Positions 8,929 to 19,485 of a DNA stretch of 64,000 bases are shown here, piece after piece. The notes under the pieces are model-generated. The model was not told the DNA's origin. It made no database searches and saw only the letters and a list, made by a program, of their open reading frames with translations. The stretch is from Gammaproteobacteria bacterium HGW-Gammaproteobacteria-2 (GTDB lineage Bacteria; Pseudomonadota; Gammaproteobacteria; Xanthomonadales; Xanthomonadaceae): contig PGZE01000002.1 of NCBI GenBank assembly GCA_002840015.1, positions 1-64,000 on the forward strand. Direction: 5' to 3'. A program made the position numbers and the translations under genes. Numbering within the stretch: the first letter of the stretch is position 1; each line of letters begins with the position of its first letter.

Positions 8929-10377
8929 ATGAAAGATATTTCAGATCAAGAAGTTGAAGAGCATCTCAAACGGCGTAACCGCTGGTGGGCAGGGCAGGCT
9001 TCGGTGGTTGACGCCGCGACACAGCGGATGGCACCACGTGCGTATTTGGGTGCTGTGCATGCGCTATTGACCAACCCGGCGCTGCGACGTGCGGTAGTGC
9101 TGCTGGGCCCGCGCCGCGTGGGCAAGACGGTCTTGATCCAGCATCTGATCTCGCGTTTGCTCGCCGGTGGCGTGGCGCCAAGTCATATCGGTTATGTCGA
9201 AGTGGATCATCCGCTGTTGCACGGCCAGTCGCTCGACAGCTTGGTGCGGCGCATCGAAGCAGCAGGTGGTGCGGCGGGTGACGGCCCGTACTACCTTTTC
9301 TTTGATGAAATCCAGTATCTCAAGGACTGGGAACGCCATCTCAAGTCTCTGGTCGATCATCGGCCCGATTTGCGCATCCTTGTATCCGGCTCGGCTGCGG
9401 CTGCACTCAAGCGCAAGAGCACCGAGTCTGGGGCTGGGCGCTTCACAGACTTCCTGTTGCCCGCGCTGACGTTTTCCGAGTTTCTGAGCTTGGGCACCGA
9501 CAAGCCGGGTATCCGCGAAACCAGTCCCGGCGTGTACATGCTGGAAGACATTAGACGGCTCAACGAACAGTTCGTTGATTACGTCAACTACGGCGGCTAT
9601 CCGGAACTCGCCTTGTCCCAGGAGTTGCGCGGTGACCCGCAGCGCTTCGTGAAATCCGATATTGTCGACAAAGTGTTGTTGCGTGATCTGCCGCAGCTCT
9701 ACGGCATTCAGGACATTCAAGAGCTCAACGCGCTGTTCACACTGCTCGCCTACAACACCGGCGAGGAGGTCTCGCTGGAAGCGCTGTCACAGCGAAGCGG
9801 TGTAAGCAAAACCACCATATCGCGATATATCGAGTACCTGGAAGCTGCATTTTTGTTGCAGCGAGTATTCCGCGTTGACCAGTCGGGCAAACGTTATCAG
9901 CGCGAACGCGCATTCAAGATTTATCTGACCAACCCAGCCATGCGCACCGGTCTGTTTGGCCCGATGACGCCGGACGACGCAGGTTTTGGGCATCTGGTCG
10001 AGACAACATTGTTTGCACAACGATTCCATGAAGACGTGCGCCTCAATTATGCGCGCTGGGGAAGCGACGATTGCGAAGTTGACTTGATTGAATGCAATGC
10101 TGCTCTCAAGCCATCGTTGGCCATTGAAATCAAATGGAGCGACCGGTTCATTGATAGGCCAGGTGACTTGTCAGGGCCGCTTCGTTTCGCCCATGCGAGC
10201 GGTCTGCATGAAGCATGGATCACTACTCGAAGCCGATTTGCCCGTGCGGAGCACGATGGCGTACATCTGCGCTTCTGGCCAGCAGCGGTATTGGCATTCC
10301 ACTTTGGAGTGCGCGCAGTATCGGGGCGATTGTCTTCCTTTGACGCGCGCATCAACGGCGTGTCGAACGACGCATGA
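8929..10377 (+). CDS. AAA_14/DUF4143 family ATPase
   Basis: The 482-aa product has Walker A GPRRVGKT (60-67), Walker B FFDEIQ (124-129), a sensor-like LVSGSAA, and a helix-turn-helix-like segment (LEALSQRSGVSKTTISRYIEYLEAAFLL) before the C-terminal DUF4143 domain. That domain ends in an E...VDLIE...AIEIKW pattern resembling the PD-(D/E)XK nuclease fold. Proteins of this family are common and mostly uncharacterised; many lie near mobile or defence genes. The gene follows the restriction-modification enzyme after a spacer with paired palindromes and overlaps the next gene by four bases (ATGA), so the two are translationally coupled. A role in defence or stress is inferred from context only. Confidence 0.85.
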   Translation: MKDISDQEVEEHLKRRNRWWAGQASVVDAATQRMAPRAYLGAVHALLTNPALRRAVVLLGPRRVGKTVLIQHLISRLLAGGVAPSHIGYVEVDHPLLHGQSLDSLVRRIEAAGGAAGDGPYYLFFDEIQYLKDWERHLKSLVDHRPDLRILVSGSAAAALKRKSTESGAGRFTDFLLPALTFSEFLSLGTDKPGIRETSPGVYMLEDIRRLNEQFVDYVNYGGYPELALSQELRGDPQRFVKSDIVDKVLLRDLPQLYGIQDIQELNALFTLLAYNTGEEVSLEALSQRSGVSKTTISRYIEYLEAAFLLQRVFRVDQSGKRYQRERAFKIYLTNPAMRTGLFGPMTPDDAGFGHLVETTLFAQRFHEDVRLNYARWGSDDCEVDLIECNAALKPSLAIEIKWSDRFIDRPGDLSGPLRFAHASGLHEAWITTRSRFARAEHDGVHLRFWPAAVLAFHFGVRAVSGRLSSFDARINGVSNDA

Positions 10378-10691
10378 ACGAGATCATCGTCTCGATCAGG
10401 GGTGATCATCCCGATCAAGCCCGGCTACTCGCGCGAGCAGAGGCCAAGCGCCTGCTGCAGCGCGTCGAGCGCTTCCGCCGTGTGGTGCTCGATTTTTCCG
10501 GTGTCACTCTGATTGGCCAGAGTTTCGCGGATGAGGTGTTCCGGGTGTTTGCCAATGCGCATCCGGCAATTTCGCTGAGTGCGGTAAATGCCGAAGAACA
10601 GGTAAAGGCGATGATCATGCGTGCCGGCAGTCAGGTGCAAGGCGATTTGTTCGATTCCGGTACCACGCAAGCCTCACTCGATCTGAGCTGA
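10374..10691 (+). CDS. STAS-like DUF4325 protein
   Basis: The 105-aa product fits DUF4325 (STAS-like): an N-terminal basic helix (AEAKRLLQRVERF), the core RRVVLDFSGVTLIGQSFADEVFRVF, and a C-terminal VNAEEQVKAMIMRAG helix. FSGVTLIGQSFADEVF corresponds to the STAS-type loop that in anti-sigma antagonists carries the phosphorylated serine. DUF4325 usually occurs with or fused to a GHKL-type ATPase; here its coupled partner is a DUF4143 ATPase. The ATG overlaps the ATPase stop. It probably acts as a protein-interaction partner of that ATPase. Confidence 0.75.
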   Translation: MNEIIVSIRGDHPDQARLLARAEAKRLLQRVERFRRVVLDFSGVTLIGQSFADEVFRVFANAHPAISLSAVNAEEQVKAMIMRAGSQVQGDLFDSGTTQASLDLS

Positions 10692-10827
10692 GCCGTCCAC
10701 CGCGCAACTGTGACGTGGCACATCCGGATTGCGCGAACCGCCATGCTGGAAGCAACATCGCAATCGGCAATGCGTTGATCGGTTCGTATTCATGCTGAGC
10801 ACGGCGAGCGCCCGTTACACTGGCGCC

Positions 10828-12789
10828 ATGCGTACCTTTCTTTTTTTGTTATTCCTCGCTGCGTTGCCCGCCGCACCCGCGCATGCGCAAGGCGCAGACG
10901 CCGACATCGCCGCGCTGCGCGAAGCCTTTGCGCTGGCGCAGGACGGGCTGGGCACGCGCTACGAGCAGGCGGAAAAGCGCCTGCGCGGCCATCCACTGCA
11001 CGGCTGGCTGGAATATGTCCATCTGAGCCGTGATCCGCAACGTCTGGATGCCGAAGACGTGTCGGCGTTTTTGCAGCGCAATGATGGCCAGCCAGTCGCC
11101 AGCCTGTTGCGCAGCGACTGGCTGCGCGAGCTGGTGCGGCGTGGTGATGATGCGCAATTGCTGCGCGATTACCGGCCCCAAAACGACACCACGATTGCCT
11201 GTGCCTACCTGCGTGCCAGCAGCGCAACCGCCGGCAATGATGACGCGTGGAATAGCGCGGTGCGCGCGCTGTGGCTAAGCCCACACTCACTGCCCGCTGC
11301 CTGCGATCCGCTATGGGCGGTCGCGCAGCAACGCGGCGTTATCGATGATGCGCTGCGCTGGCAGCGGATCATGGCCGCAGCGGTGGCCGGTGAAACCGGC
11401 CTGGTGCGCTTTATCGCACGCGCCCTGCCGAGCGCCGATGCTGACAAGGCGCAGGCCTACGCCGCGTTTATCGCCGCACCGGATGCCAGCGCACGCACCT
11501 GGCCGCGCAATGCACGCAGTGCCGCGATTGCAGTGCTCGGTTTGAACCGGCTGGCACGCAGCAACCCTGATGCCGCCGAAGCCCTGCTCGCCACCCTGGC
11601 CACGCCGCTGGCACTGAGCGCTGAACAAGTCACCGGCGTGCGCTATCAGCTCGCGCTGTGGACGGTGGCATCGTACGACCCCGGTGGTGCCGAGCGTCTG
11701 GCGCGGGTACCGGCGGCGGCATTTGATGAGCGCCTGCACGAGTGGCGGGTACGCGAGGCCCTGTCCCGCAGTGATGATGCCGCTGCGCTGACGGCATTGC
11801 GAGCCATGCCCACGGCGCAAAGAGCAGAATCACGCTGGCGCTATTTTGAAGCGCGTTTGCTGGAGCGTCGCGGCGATGCAGCCGCTGCCATGGCCTTGTA
11901 TCAACAGGTGGCACAGGAAGCCAATTTCCACAGTTTTCTGGCCGCCGATCGGCTCGATCAGGACTATGCGCTTTGTCCGCTTGCGGTGAACACCGCCAAG
12001 CCAATGCGCGCCGCGTTGGCCGAAAACCCGGCGTTGATTCGCGCACTCACGCTGTTCAAGCTCGACCGCCCGGCATGGGCCGAGCGCGAATGGCGCGCAC
12101 TGCTGCCCACGCTGGATGATGCCCTGCGCATCGAGGCGATACGGCAAGCGCGCGCAGTGGGCTGGCACAACCGAATATTTGATCTGGGCAAAGATCCGGA
12201 CGAGTTGCGTTACTACCGCCTGCGCTTTCCGCTGCCGTATGCCTCATTGCTGCGTGAGCAAGCCAGGCAACACGCGTTGGACCCGGCCTGGCTTGCCGCG
12301 CAGATTCGCGCCGAAAGTACGTGGATGGCGAATGCGCGCTCAGCGGCCAATGCACTGGGCCTGATGCAACTGCTACCGGGTACCGGTAAAGCCATGGCAC
12401 AAAAACTCGGCACGCCTTGGCGCGGCGAACGCACCCTGCTGCAGGGTGCCACCAACATCCGGCTGGGCAGCGCGTATCTTGCGCAAATGCTCGAACGCCA
12501 CCAACAACTGCCGTACGTGGCGATTGCCGCCTACAATGCAGGTGCAACGCCGGTAGCACGATGGCGTACACAGCGGCCCGATCTGGACCCGGATATCTGG
12601 ATCGAGACGATTCCATACAAGGAAACCCGTGAATACGTCGCACGCGTACTGGCATTCAGCGTGATCTACGACTGGCGCATTGGAGGCCAGGCAACCCCGG
12701 TCAGTGCGCGCATGCGCGGTCTGACCGGGCCGGAGGTTCATCACCGTCACTTTGTCTGCCCCACTGCGGCAGGGAGCACCAAGCCATGA
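10828..12789 (+). CDS. slt: soluble lytic murein transglycosylase (Slt70 family)
   Basis: From the ATG at 10828 the product is 653 aa and starts with a signal peptide (TFLFLLFLAALPAAPAHA). A long alpha-helical superhelix domain (~residues 30-460) is followed by the catalytic domain with IRAESTW (catalytic Glu496), SAANALGLMQLLPGT and VAIAAYNAG, the order and spacing of Slt70 (645 aa in E. coli). The enzyme cleaves the MurNAc-GlcNAc bond of peptidoglycan in the periplasm, forming 1,6-anhydro ends. The stop overlaps the next gene by four bases (ATGA). An in-frame extension to 10729 lacks a signal peptide and is rejected. Confidence 0.93.
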   Translation: MRTFLFLLFLAALPAAPAHAQGADADIAALREAFALAQDGLGTRYEQAEKRLRGHPLHGWLEYVHLSRDPQRLDAEDVSAFLQRNDGQPVASLLRSDWLRELVRRGDDAQLLRDYRPQNDTTIACAYLRASSATAGNDDAWNSAVRALWLSPHSLPAACDPLWAVAQQRGVIDDALRWQRIMAAAVAGETGLVRFIARALPSADADKAQAYAAFIAAPDASARTWPRNARSAAIAVLGLNRLARSNPDAAEALLATLATPLALSAEQVTGVRYQLALWTVASYDPGGAERLARVPAAAFDERLHEWRVREALSRSDDAAALTALRAMPTAQRAESRWRYFEARLLERRGDAAAAMALYQQVAQEANFHSFLAADRLDQDYALCPLAVNTAKPMRAALAENPALIRALTLFKLDRPAWAEREWRALLPTLDDALRIEAIRQARAVGWHNRIFDLGKDPDELRYYRLRFPLPYASLLREQARQHALDPAWLAAQIRAESTWMANARSAANALGLMQLLPGTGKAMAQKLGTPWRGERTLLQGATNIRLGSAYLAQMLERHQQLPYVAIAAYNAGATPVARWRTQRPDLDPDIWIETIPYKETREYVARVLAFSVIYDWRIGGQATPVSARMRGLTGPEVHHRHFVCPTAAGSTKP

Positions 12790-13730
12790 GCAGCAAACGC
12801 ATCGTTGTACTCGGCGGCACCGGCTTTGTTGGCCGTCACCTGATTTCGCGGCTGTGTGCGGAAGGTCATCAACTGACCGTGCTCAGCCGCAACCTTGACG
12901 CGCATTTGGTGCGCTTCCTGCCGCCCGGCTCGCAACGGCTGAGCTGCGATGTCTACGATGGCGCGGCACTGGCGCGCGCCTTTACTGGCGCCGACGTGGT
13001 GATCAACCTGGTCGGCATCCTCAACGAGTCTGGCAACTCCGGGCAGGGTTTTCGGCGTGCCCATTCCGAACTGACTTACCTCGTCACCAGTGCCTGCCGC
13101 GAGGCCGGTGTAAAGCGTTTGTTGCACATGAGCGCGCTCAATGCCGGCCGTGGCCAGAGCCATTATCTGCACACCCGCGGCGAAGCGGAAACCGTAATCA
13201 AGGCCAGCCATCTGGATTGGACCATCTTCCAGCCGTCGGTGATTTTCGGCCCCGATGATGGCCTGCTCACCCGCTTCCGTGAACTGCTGCGGCTGACCCC
13301 GGTACTGCCGCTGGCACGCGCCGAATGCAAGTTTGCACCGGTCTACATCAAGGACGTGGTCGAGGCCTTCGTGCGCGCACTCGACAACCCGGCCACGGTG
13401 CGTCAGGTGTATGAACTGTATGGCCCGGAAGTGATCAGCCTGAAAAAACTGGTGCGGCGGATTGCCCAGGTGATGGGCTGGAAGCGGCTGGTGCTGCCGC
13501 TGCCCGATGCGCTGGGCTGGATGCAGGCGATGCTCGCCGAGTGGATTCCGGGCAAGCCGTTTTCGCGCGACAACTTCCGTTCGCTCGCCACCGATTCGGT
13601 TGGCGGCATTGACGGCCTGCATCGGCTCGGAATCACACCGACGCCACTGAGCTCGCGCATCGAGCGCTTGCTCGGCAGTGCCGACAGCCGGCAAAAGCGG
13701 CTCGACCGCTACCGCCGCCAACTGCAATGA
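12786..13730 (+). CDS. NDUFA9-like NAD(P)-binding protein (atypical SDR)
   Basis: The 314-aa product opens with a Rossmann signature [10 protein letters not shown] (10-19), then VINLVGIL and [12 protein letters not shown], as in the complex I NDUFA9 subfamily of atypical SDRs. The usual SDR catalytic YxxxK is not evident, which agrees with this group often binding a nucleotide without classical dehydrogenase activity. It is translationally coupled to slt and sits 25 bases before cca. The same neighbours occur in other gammaproteobacteria, to my recollection. Its substrate and function are unknown. Confidence 0.82.
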   Translation: MSSKRIVVLGGTGFVGRHLISRLCAEGHQLTVLSRNLDAHLVRFLPPGSQRLSCDVYDGAALARAFTGADVVINLVGILNESGNSGQGFRRAHSELTYLVTSACREAGVKRLLHMSALNAGRGQSHYLHTRGEAETVIKASHLDWTIFQPSVIFGPDDGLLTRFRELLRLTPVLPLARAECKFAPVYIKDVVEAFVRALDNPATVRQVYELYGPEVISLKKLVRRIAQVMGWKRLVLPLPDALGWMQAMLAEWIPGKPFSRDNFRSLATDSVGGIDGLHRLGITPTPLSSRIERLLGSADSRQKRLDRYRRQLQ

Positions 13731-13755
13731 CTCCCGGCCATCATCCCCATCGGCA

Positions 13756-14973
13756 ATGAAGACCTATCTGGTTGGTGGCGCGGTACGTGACCGCCTGCTC
13801 GGGCGCCCACCCGGTGACCGCGACTGGGTAGTGGTGGGCAGCACGCCCGAACAGATGCTGGCGCAGGGCTTTCGTGCGGTGGGCCGCGATTTTCCGGTAT
13901 TCCTGCATCCGCAAACACACGAAGAACATGCACTGGCGCGTACCGAGCGCAAATCCGGGCGCGGCTATCGCGGCTTCGTGGTCGATGCCGACCCCGGCGT
14001 CACCCTGGAACAGGATCTGCAGCGGCGCGACTTCACCATCAATGCCATTGCCGAAACTACCGACGGCCAACTGATCGATCCGTTTGACGGCAAAGCCGAT
14101 ATTGAACGCCGGGTGTTGCGCCACGTCAGCGATGCCTTCGCCGAAGACCCGGTACGCATCCTGCGCGCGGCGCGCTTCATGGCGCGTTTCGCGCCATTGG
14201 GGTTCAGCGTGGCGGCGGAAACATTGGCGCTGATGCGCACCATGATTGCTGCGGGTGAAGTCGATCATCTGGTACCCGAGCGGGTGTGGCAGGAGCTCGA
14301 ACGTGCGCTGCGCGAGCCGCGCCCGGCGGCCTTCGTGCAAACCCTGCGCAGTTGTGGCGCGCTGGCGCGCATCATGCCGGAAGTCGATGCGTTGTATGGC
14401 GTGCCGCAGCGCCCCGAGTATCACCCGGAAGTTGATACCGGCATCCACACCGAAATGGTCTGCGACATGGCCGCGCAACTGGCGCCCGGCGACAGCGTGA
14501 TCGGGCTGGCAGCGCTACTGCATGATCTGGGCAAGGCGCTGACGCCGGCCAGCGAACTGCCACGCCACATCGGCCACGAGCACAACGGCCTGCCGGCGGT
14601 GGCAGCGCTGTGCGCCCGGCTGAAGGTGCCGGCCGAACACCGCGAACTGGCGCTGATTGCCTGCCGCGAACACCTCAATGTGCATCGCCTCGGCGAACTG
14701 CGCGCGGCCAGCGTGCATGACCTGATCGCCCGCTGCGATGGCTTTCGCAAACCGGCGCGTATCGCGCAGCTTGCGCTGGTCTGCGAAGCCGACAAACGCG
14801 GCCGCCTCGGGCTTGCCAACACGCCCTACCCGGAAGCCGAACGCCTGCGCCGCGCGCACGCCGTCGCGTTGGCGATCGATGCCAGCGCCATCGTCGCACG
14901 CGGCATCAGCGGCCCGGCGGTGGGGGAAGCACTGCGCCGCGAGCGGATTGCCGCGATCGCGGCGATTGGCTAA
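13756..14973 (+). CDS. cca: multifunctional CCA-adding enzyme (tRNA nucleotidyltransferase)
   Basis: The ATG at 13756 begins [16 protein letters not shown], the conserved start of bacterial CCA-adding enzymes, giving 405 aa (E. coli 412). The nucleotidyltransferase core has GGAVRD and the GDRDWVV metal-binding aspartates. [10 protein letters not shown] and the RILRAARF block follow, then an HD phosphohydrolase domain (LLHDLGK, residues ~253-259) that gives phosphatase/phosphodiesterase activities in the gammaproteobacterial type. The enzyme adds or repairs the 3' CCA of tRNAs. The longer frame beginning at 13678 overlaps the previous gene and is not used. Confidence 0.95.
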   Translation: MKTYLVGGAVRDRLLGRPPGDRDWVVVGSTPEQMLAQGFRAVGRDFPVFLHPQTHEEHALARTERKSGRGYRGFVVDADPGVTLEQDLQRRDFTINAIAETTDGQLIDPFDGKADIERRVLRHVSDAFAEDPVRILRAARFMARFAPLGFSVAAETLALMRTMIAAGEVDHLVPERVWQELERALREPRPAAFVQTLRSCGALARIMPEVDALYGVPQRPEYHPEVDTGIHTEMVCDMAAQLAPGDSVIGLAALLHDLGKALTPASELPRHIGHEHNGLPAVAALCARLKVPAEHRELALIACREHLNVHRLGELRAASVHDLIARCDGFRKPARIAQLALVCEADKRGRLGLANTPYPEAERLRRAHAVALAIDASAIVARGISGPAVGEALRRERIAAIAAIG

Positions 14974-15004
14974 AAGCAACAAAACACGAGCGGACACAGT
15001 GATC

Positions 15005-15040
15005 GTAGCCCGGTTAGCGCGGAGCGCGTAACCCGGGACC
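15005..15040. repeat. REP-like GTAGCCCGG element, copy 1
   Basis: GTAGCCCGGTTAGCGCGGAG continues into GCGTAACCCGGGAC and forms an inverted repeat (CCCGGTTA / TAACCCGGG). A related copy lies at 17714-17750. The two copies bracket the mercury operon. The TTA inside this copy supplies the stop codon of merR on the minus strand, so the last merR codons are made of repeat sequence. Confidence 0.65.
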
Positions 15041-15457
15041 GCCACTTGCCTCGACATCCGCCAGCAGCGTGTCGATCAGTGGGCAGGCGACGTTGCTGCC
15101 GGCCACATCACAGGCGTGCACCAGCGCCGCCAACTCGCGTTCGATACGGCGCAACTGCGTCAGTTTTTCGTGCACGCTGGCGAGCTTTTCGGCGGCAATC
15201 GTACGCGCGGTGTCGCAATGGCTGCCATCGGCAAGCCGCAGCAAGTCGAGGATTTCGTCGAGGCGAAAGCCCAGCGCCTGGCTGCGCTTGATGAAGCGTA
15301 CCCGCGCCACGTCATCGGCACCGTAGCGACGAATGCCACCCAGCGGTCGGTCGGGCTGACGCAACAGGCCGCGGCGCTGGTAGAAGCGGATGGTTTCGAC
15401 GCCGACGCCTGCGGCGGCGGCAAGGGCACCGATGGCAAACGTGTCGGCAGCGCACAT
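15014..15457 (-). CDS. merR: mercury-responsive transcriptional regulator, MerR family
   Basis: The 147-aa product has the MerR N-terminal winged helix (FAIGALAAAAGVGVETIRFYQRRGLL) and a dimerisation helix. Cys81, Cys116 and Cys125 match the Hg(II)-binding Cys82/117/126 of classical MerR with a one-residue offset, and the CDTARTIAAEKL and ACDVAGSNVACPLI contexts are typical. It should repress the divergent merC-merA promoter without mercury and activate it with Hg(II) by untwisting the long spacer. The last residues (GGPGLRAPR) are encoded by a REP-like repeat, so the C-terminus has probably been altered by that insertion, away from functional residues. Confidence 0.93.
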   Translation of the reverse strand: MCAADTFAIGALAAAAGVGVETIRFYQRRGLLRQPDRPLGGIRRYGADDVARVRFIKRSQALGFRLDEILDLLRLADGSHCDTARTIAAEKLASVHEKLTQLRRIERELAALVHACDVAGSNVACPLIDTLLADVEASGGPGLRAPR

Positions 15458-15460
15458 GGC

Positions 15461-15491
15461 TTGACTCCGTACTTCGGTACAGTCGTAAGGT
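15461..15491 (+). promoter_or_regulatory. mer promoter/operator with 19-bp spacer
   Basis: TTGACT (15461-15466) and TAAGGT (15486-15491) are separated by exactly 19 bases, the unusually long spacer that MerR-type activators require. A dyad (GTAC-TTCG-GTAC, 15469-15480) fills the spacer. The -35/-10 hexamers are those of classical mer promoters. It drives merC-merA to the right; merR begins four bases to its left. Confidence 0.92.
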
Positions 15492-15531
15492 TACCGCCTG
15501 CACTGCGCATCGCGCCATTCTGGAGCCGCTC

Positions 15532-17381
<1,850 letters not shown>

Positions 17382-17799
17382 GTTAAATTACCCCCGGCAA
17401 AGCCGGGGGCTTATCGGGTGAGCGCCTCAAAGGCGCGATAAGAACATGAGCCGCCTGAAGGCGACTGGCTTGATCCCTTCTCCCATCGGGAGAAGGTGGC
17501 GCGTAGCGCCGGATGAGGGTACGGCGAAGCGGCGCAAGTCCGAACCATCGCGACTTCGGCGTACGGCGTACCCTCACCCCAACCCCTCTCCCGGCGGGAG
17601 AGGGGCTTGAAGCCGACCGCCGCAAAGGTCAAACCCTGTGAGTCCCCCGGCAGCGCCGGGGGTTTCCCTATCGGAAATGACATCGCCACTCCATCCGCCG
17701 CGACACGCTCGTTGTAGCCCGGATTAGCCGCGCAGCGGCGTCATCCGGGACTGCCACCAAGCCCACACACATGGCGAGGATGCACGAGCAGCCGCGAGC
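17382..17799. repeat. 418-base gene-free spacer made of several palindromic repeats
   Basis: This spacer carries at least five palindromes and no gene. A hairpin with stem CCCCCGGC and AAA loop lies at 17392-17410, 10 bases after the merA stop. A TCTCCC-ATC-GGGAGA element is at 17479-17493. The second copy of the 39-bp repeat is at 17570-17608 (inverted relative to 3743-3781). A second CCCCCGGC hairpin is at 17644-17662, and a second GTAGCCCGG element at 17714-17750. The first hairpin may also end merA transcription, though no T-run follows it. The layered arrangement looks like a REP cluster. Confidence 0.7.
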
Positions 17800-18189
17800 C
17801 TACCGCAACCGCCGCACCAACCGCGCATCCAGCCATTGCAGTGTATCGCCCAGTGAAGTCATCGCTACAGCCATGCCGAGCAACACGCCGATGGTGTTGG
17901 CGAGTGCGTCGTAAGGGTCTGCAAAGCGATAACTGGTTTGCCCTTGCAGCCACTCCAGCACGATGCCGAGGGCAATCAAACCCAGAGCCGCTGCAATGCG
18001 CGCATGGCGCGTAGCAAACAACGCCCCGGCATAACCCGCCAAAACCGCGTAGCTGAGCACATGTTCCAGCTTGTCGCCCTGCGCCACCGGCAGCAGCAAC
18101 GGCAATGGGGTGAGCGAAAACCACAGCAGCAACGCAAGGCCAAAGAGCCAGCCAGACAACCACAGGCGCGGATACACGAACGCGCGCAT
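17800..18189 (-). CDS. VanZ-like membrane protein
   Basis: The ATG at 18187-18189 overlaps the upstream gene's TGA by one base, giving 129 aa. Four transmembrane segments are predicted by eye. The sequences KLEHVLSYAVLAGYAG and GIVLEWLQG and a DPYDALANTIGVLLG block match the VanZ-like domain. In Enterococcus VanZ gives low-level teicoplanin resistance, but chromosomal homologues in Gram-negatives have no established function. It is probably co-transcribed with the MidA-family methyltransferase gene. Confidence 0.8.
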   Translation of the reverse strand: MRAFVYPRLWLSGWLFGLALLLWFSLTPLPLLLPVAQGDKLEHVLSYAVLAGYAGALFATRHARIAAALGLIALGIVLEWLQGQTSYRFADPYDALANTIGVLLGMAVAMTSLGDTLQWLDARLVRRLR

Positions 18190-19370
18190 CACAGGCGCTG
18201 GCTCAGGTCGCCCATGGCGAACGCACCGGAAAAATCGACGCCACGCGCAAAGCCCATCAGCTGGAAGCGCTCGCCCATCTCGCCGGGCAAGGTGAGTCGC
18301 TTGGCGGCGTTGGTCAGCCGGTATCGTTCCACATCGGGCAAGCTTTGCGCCGCCTGCAAGTGCTCGCTGAGGCCGTTGCCCAGCAGGAAGCTGGCCTGGC
18401 TGCAATAACCGGCGAAGTCGAAGCCGGCGCCGCATCCGGCCTCGGCCAGCGCGGTGAAATCGACAAACGCAGTGAGATCCTGCAAGCCGGGCAAGCGGTA
18501 AGGGTCAGCGTGTGCACGGTGCCGGTAATGGCAGACCAAGGTGCCATCGCTGCGTTCGGGCAAATAATATTCGCTGCGCGGATAGCCATAGTCGGCAAAC
18601 AGCATCACGCCTTCGTGCAACAGGCCACCGATGGCCTGTATCCAGTACGGCAACTGCGGCAGCACTTCGGAGCGATAGCCTTCGGCGAACGCGGCGTCGA
18701 GATAATGCTCGAGATGGCGTACCGCGCCGCTGAGCATGGCATCGGCCGGGCGCAGGGTTTCACTGAACGAATCATCGTCAGTGCCGATGACATGCACCTC
18801 CAGCACCTCGCCGTCGCGCAGTTGGAAACGCGGCGTCGGCAAGGCGTCGAGCACTTCGTTGGCGAACAGCACACCGCGCCAGGCTTGCTCCGGCGGCACA
18901 TCGCGCCAATGCACACGCGCTGCCAGTTCCGGCGCCAGCGTTGCACCGACGCGCTGGCGCTGGCGCTGGCGTAGATCCGCGCTGGGTTCGAGAATCTCGT
19001 AACGCGTCGGCAAGGCATCGCACTGCATCAAGGCATGCATTAGATCGCAGGCAAATGCGCCGCTGCCGCCGCCCAACTCGAAAAACACGGTTTCACCGGC
19101 AAGCGCGCGCAACACCGGCGCCACCGCCGTGGCCACGCATTGCGCAAACAACGGCCCAAGCTCGGGCGCGGTGATGAAATCGCCATCCTCGCCAAACTTG
19201 CTGGCGCCGGCGCTGTAATAGCCCAACCCCGGAGCGTACAAGGCCAACTCCATGTAACGCGAAAACGGGATCGTGCCAGCGGCGGCAATTTCAGCACGGA
19301 TGTGCTGCACCAGGCGCGCGCTGTGCGCCAGCGCATGCGTTTCGGGCGCGGGAAGCGGATTTGCATTCAT
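18189..19370 (-). CDS. SAM-dependent methyltransferase, MidA/NDUFAF7 family
   Basis: The 393-aa product has the family landmarks: IPFSRYMELALYAPGLGYY, a DFITAPELGPLFAQ block, the SAM-binding ELGGGSGAFACDL, ANEVLDALPTPRF, and a C-terminal GFDFAGYCSQASFLLGNGL. NDUFAF7 methylates an arginine of a complex I subunit in mitochondria; bacterial members are related but their substrate is uncertain. The stop overlaps the VanZ-like gene's start codon. The divergent neighbour begins 115 bases away. Confidence 0.88.
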   Translation of the reverse strand: MNANPLPAPETHALAHSARLVQHIRAEIAAAGTIPFSRYMELALYAPGLGYYSAGASKFGEDGDFITAPELGPLFAQCVATAVAPVLRALAGETVFFELGGGSGAFACDLMHALMQCDALPTRYEILEPSADLRQRQRQRVGATLAPELAARVHWRDVPPEQAWRGVLFANEVLDALPTPRFQLRDGEVLEVHVIGTDDDSFSETLRPADAMLSGAVRHLEHYLDAAFAEGYRSEVLPQLPYWIQAIGGLLHEGVMLFADYGYPRSEYYLPERSDGTLVCHYRHRAHADPYRLPGLQDLTAFVDFTALAEAGCGAGFDFAGYCSQASFLLGNGLSEHLQAAQSLPDVERYRLTNAAKRLTLPGEMGERFQLMGFARGVDFSGAFAMGDLSQRL

Positions 19371-19485
19371 AAGGTATTCTTGCTCGGATCGAATCGGGGC
19401 AACGGCACTGCTTCGAATGGCACGCGCACGCTACGCAGCTGGCTCTCATCGTCATAGCATAGCGATATCTCACCGGAGCAGCAGC

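Noticed and set aside
12747-13727. 326-aa minus-strand frame opposite the NDUFA9-like gene
   Set aside because: Antisense of a conserved SDR gene; no motifs.
17392-17410. merA terminator
   Set aside because: The stem is strong, but no T-run follows and the same hairpin recurs at 17644-17662, so it is listed as part of a repeat cluster.
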